NCBI GenBank assembly: GCA_031281765.1
Contig: JAITEX010000009.1
Coordinates: 1 to 6,132 of the forward strand
Origin: Eubacteriales Family XIII. Incertae Sedis bacterium
GTDB lineage: Bacteria > Bacillota > Clostridia > Peptostreptococcales > Anaerovoracaceae
Length of the DNA stretch: 6,132 nucleotides
Reading direction: 5' to 3'
The position numbers and the translations under genes are program-made. Shown piece after piece: positions 5,038 through 6,132 of this stretch. Every line of letters begins with the position of its first letter. The first letter of the stretch is position 1. The notes beneath the pieces are model-generated. The model had not been told where the DNA came from and did no database searches. It was given only the letters and a program-made list of their open reading frames with translations.

Positions 5038-6132
5038 TTACCGCATCTCTATCGCGGCAGGGGCAACGGTGATAAGTATGATGGCAACGAGCTGCAGCAC
5101 CATCGGGAAGGTCAGCTTGGTTTCGGCTATGCGGCCTTTCTTTTCCGCGCTCTTCTTGCGCATATCCCAGAGGGCGGCGCTTTCCTGCGCGAGCTTTTCG
5201 CTGAGGGCGCTGCCCTTGTCGATATTGTCGGCGAGTATCGCGCTGAACCGCATCACCTCACGGCGCCCGCTCCTTACGGCGAGGTCGGCAAACTCGGAGG
5301 TGAGCGACACGCGCGACGAGGCTATCCGGTCCTCCATACGGCAGAGTTCCTCGTAGAAATAGCTTTCGTCGGCGTCTTCCCTGCTTTGCCGGAGGAAGTC
5401 ACGGACGCGCTTCCGTCCCCGCTTGCGAACCTGCTTTCCGGCGGTTTCCCGGAGTTTTCGTCCGAAACTAAGGCCGCGCTCCCGGCTCGCATAAGAAGCG
5501 CTTTCGCCGGCGGCTTCCCGGCTTGCCTTGCGTTCGCGATAGTCCGCGGCGATCTTCGCTATGGCGCTGCTGATAACGACGCCCGCGTTCAGAAGCAGGA
5601 GCAGCTTGTCGAGAAAATCGGGGAAGTCGCGTTCTACGCTTTCGCGCGCCGCGGCTATATCCCTGTCTATGCCGGCGTATCTGCGCCGGTATATGACGAT
5701 ACCGGCGATGAGAAACAGCAGCGGCGCAAGCAGCGCGGTTTTCTGCCCGGGAGACGCCCACGAAAGCTTCACACCGCCATCCGTCTGTCCGGGCAGGCTG
5801 ACCTTGCTTCCGTCCGTGGCGGCGGATAGTTCGTCCGCGGCCGCGTCCACGCTCTCGGCTATATCGTCCGTAAAGTCGTACGCTTCAGGCGGGTCGCCCA
5901 TCACAATATCCACTTCGAACCGGTCCGAAGCCTCGCCAAGACGAATATTCGCGGTCAGTCCGACCCTGTCCCCCTTCTTTCCTTCTATATGATTCACGCT
6001 GCCATCAGCCGAGACAATATGCTCGCTGTCGGAAGCCCACATAAGATCCGCGCCGCTCTCACTGTCATGTTCTACCAGTATAAGGTCGGACCTTATACTG
6101 GAAAGCGAGCTGTTTTTGCCGAGAATCAGCTT
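5038..6132 (-). CDS. TadC-like type II secretion system F family protein with Ig-like N-terminal part (5' end outside window)
   Basis: The last 364 residues are visible, with stop TAA at 5040-5038. Residues about 15-80 resemble a bacterial Ig-like domain of the aBig type: DLMWASDSEHIVSADGSV, then VGLTANIRL and RFEVDIVM. A second start of the same type (VSLPGQ, GVKLSWASP, 111-128) runs into a membrane helix (about 131-148). Then comes a cytoplasmic TadC/T2SSF-like region: FPDFLDKLLLLLNAGVVISS, a strongly basic insert (about 199-256), RVSLTSEFADLAVRSG, FSAILADNIDKGSALSEKLA, the basic helix MRKKSAEKKGRIAETKL, and a final membrane helix (343-360). TadC-type proteins form the inner-membrane platform of Tad (Flp) pilus machines. 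The Ig-like part would lie outside. Other tad genes probably precede it. The assignment rests on motif pattern, and the start is not visible. Confidence 0.8.
   Translation of the reverse strand, partial: KLILGKNSSLSSIRSDLILVEHDSESGADLMWASDSEHIVSADGSVNHIEGKKGDRVGLTANIRLGEASDRFEVDIVMGDPPEAYDFTDDIAESVDAAADELSAATDGSKVSLPGQTDGGVKLSWASPGQKTALLAPLLFLIAGIVIYRRRYAGIDRDIAAARESVERDFPDFLDKLLLLLNAGVVISSAIAKIAADYRERKASREAAGESASYASRERGLSFGRKLRETAGKQVRKRGRKRVRDFLRQSREDADESYFYEELCRMEDRIASSRVSLTSEFADLAVRSGRREVMRFSAILADNIDKGSALSEKLAQESAALWDMRKKSAEKKGRIAETKLTFPMVLQLVAIILITVAPAAIEMR
6075..6101. repeat. 27-bp perfect palindrome inside the TadC-like coding sequence
   Basis: Arms CCAGTATAAGGTC (6075-6087) and GACCTTATACTGG (6089-6101) are exact reverse complements around a single central G (6088). 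The reading frame passes through without a stop and encodes SIRSDLIL (with a partial codon at each end) at the start of the Ig-like part. In RNA it could fold back tightly; as DNA it could be a dimer-binding site. Confidence 0.9.

Noticed and set aside
5017..5040. Terminator after the TadC-like gene
   Set aside because: The nine-base T-run on the plus strand is an A-run on the transcribed strand, and no stem precedes it, so it cannot be an intrinsic terminator in the gene's direction.

Overview
The window comes from a moderately GC-rich bacterium, most likely an uncultured anaerobic Clostridia (Firmicutes) lineage. The pointers are a ribosomal protein S2 with a long acidic tail, a TadC-type protein carrying bacterial Ig-like sequence, and a cassette of a Cthe_2159-type lipoprotein, a VTC-domain polyphosphate polymerase homologue and a DUF4956 membrane protein. 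This assignment is inferred from gene families, not from a search. All six genes lie on the minus strand, so transcription runs from high to low coordinates, and both edge genes are cut by the window.

In transcription order: (1) 6132-5038, 3' part of a TadC-like (T2SSF) membrane protein preceded by Ig-like sequence. (2) 4980-4377, a more A/T-rich HigB/HigA toxin-antitoxin pair with its own promoter-like sequence. (3) 4376-4185, an intergenic region with a 12-bp-arm inverted repeat enclosing a TATAAT box. (4) 4184-1199, a compact three-gene operon: a surface lipoprotein with beta-helix-like repeats, a soluble VTC/TTM-fold polymerase homologue overlapping it by 17 bp, and a DUF4956 four-helix membrane protein 33 bp further on. 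(5) 1198-967, the rpsB promoter and a leader of about 165 nt. (6) 966-1, rpsB, which leaves the window before its stop codon.

The three-gene operon is the most interesting part. Gene order, overlap and family knowledge suggest one system: a cytoplasmic nucleotide-dependent polymerase, a membrane partner that may anchor it or help export its product, and an anchored extracellular binding protein. The recurring association of these families is known, but I know of no established function for the set, so the joint role is inference. Two DNA-level structures also need explaining: a 27-bp perfect palindrome inside the TadC-like coding sequence, and a HigBA promoter whose -10 box overlaps the toxin start codon. 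No rRNA, tRNA, CRISPR array, insertion sequence or convincing intrinsic terminator was seen.
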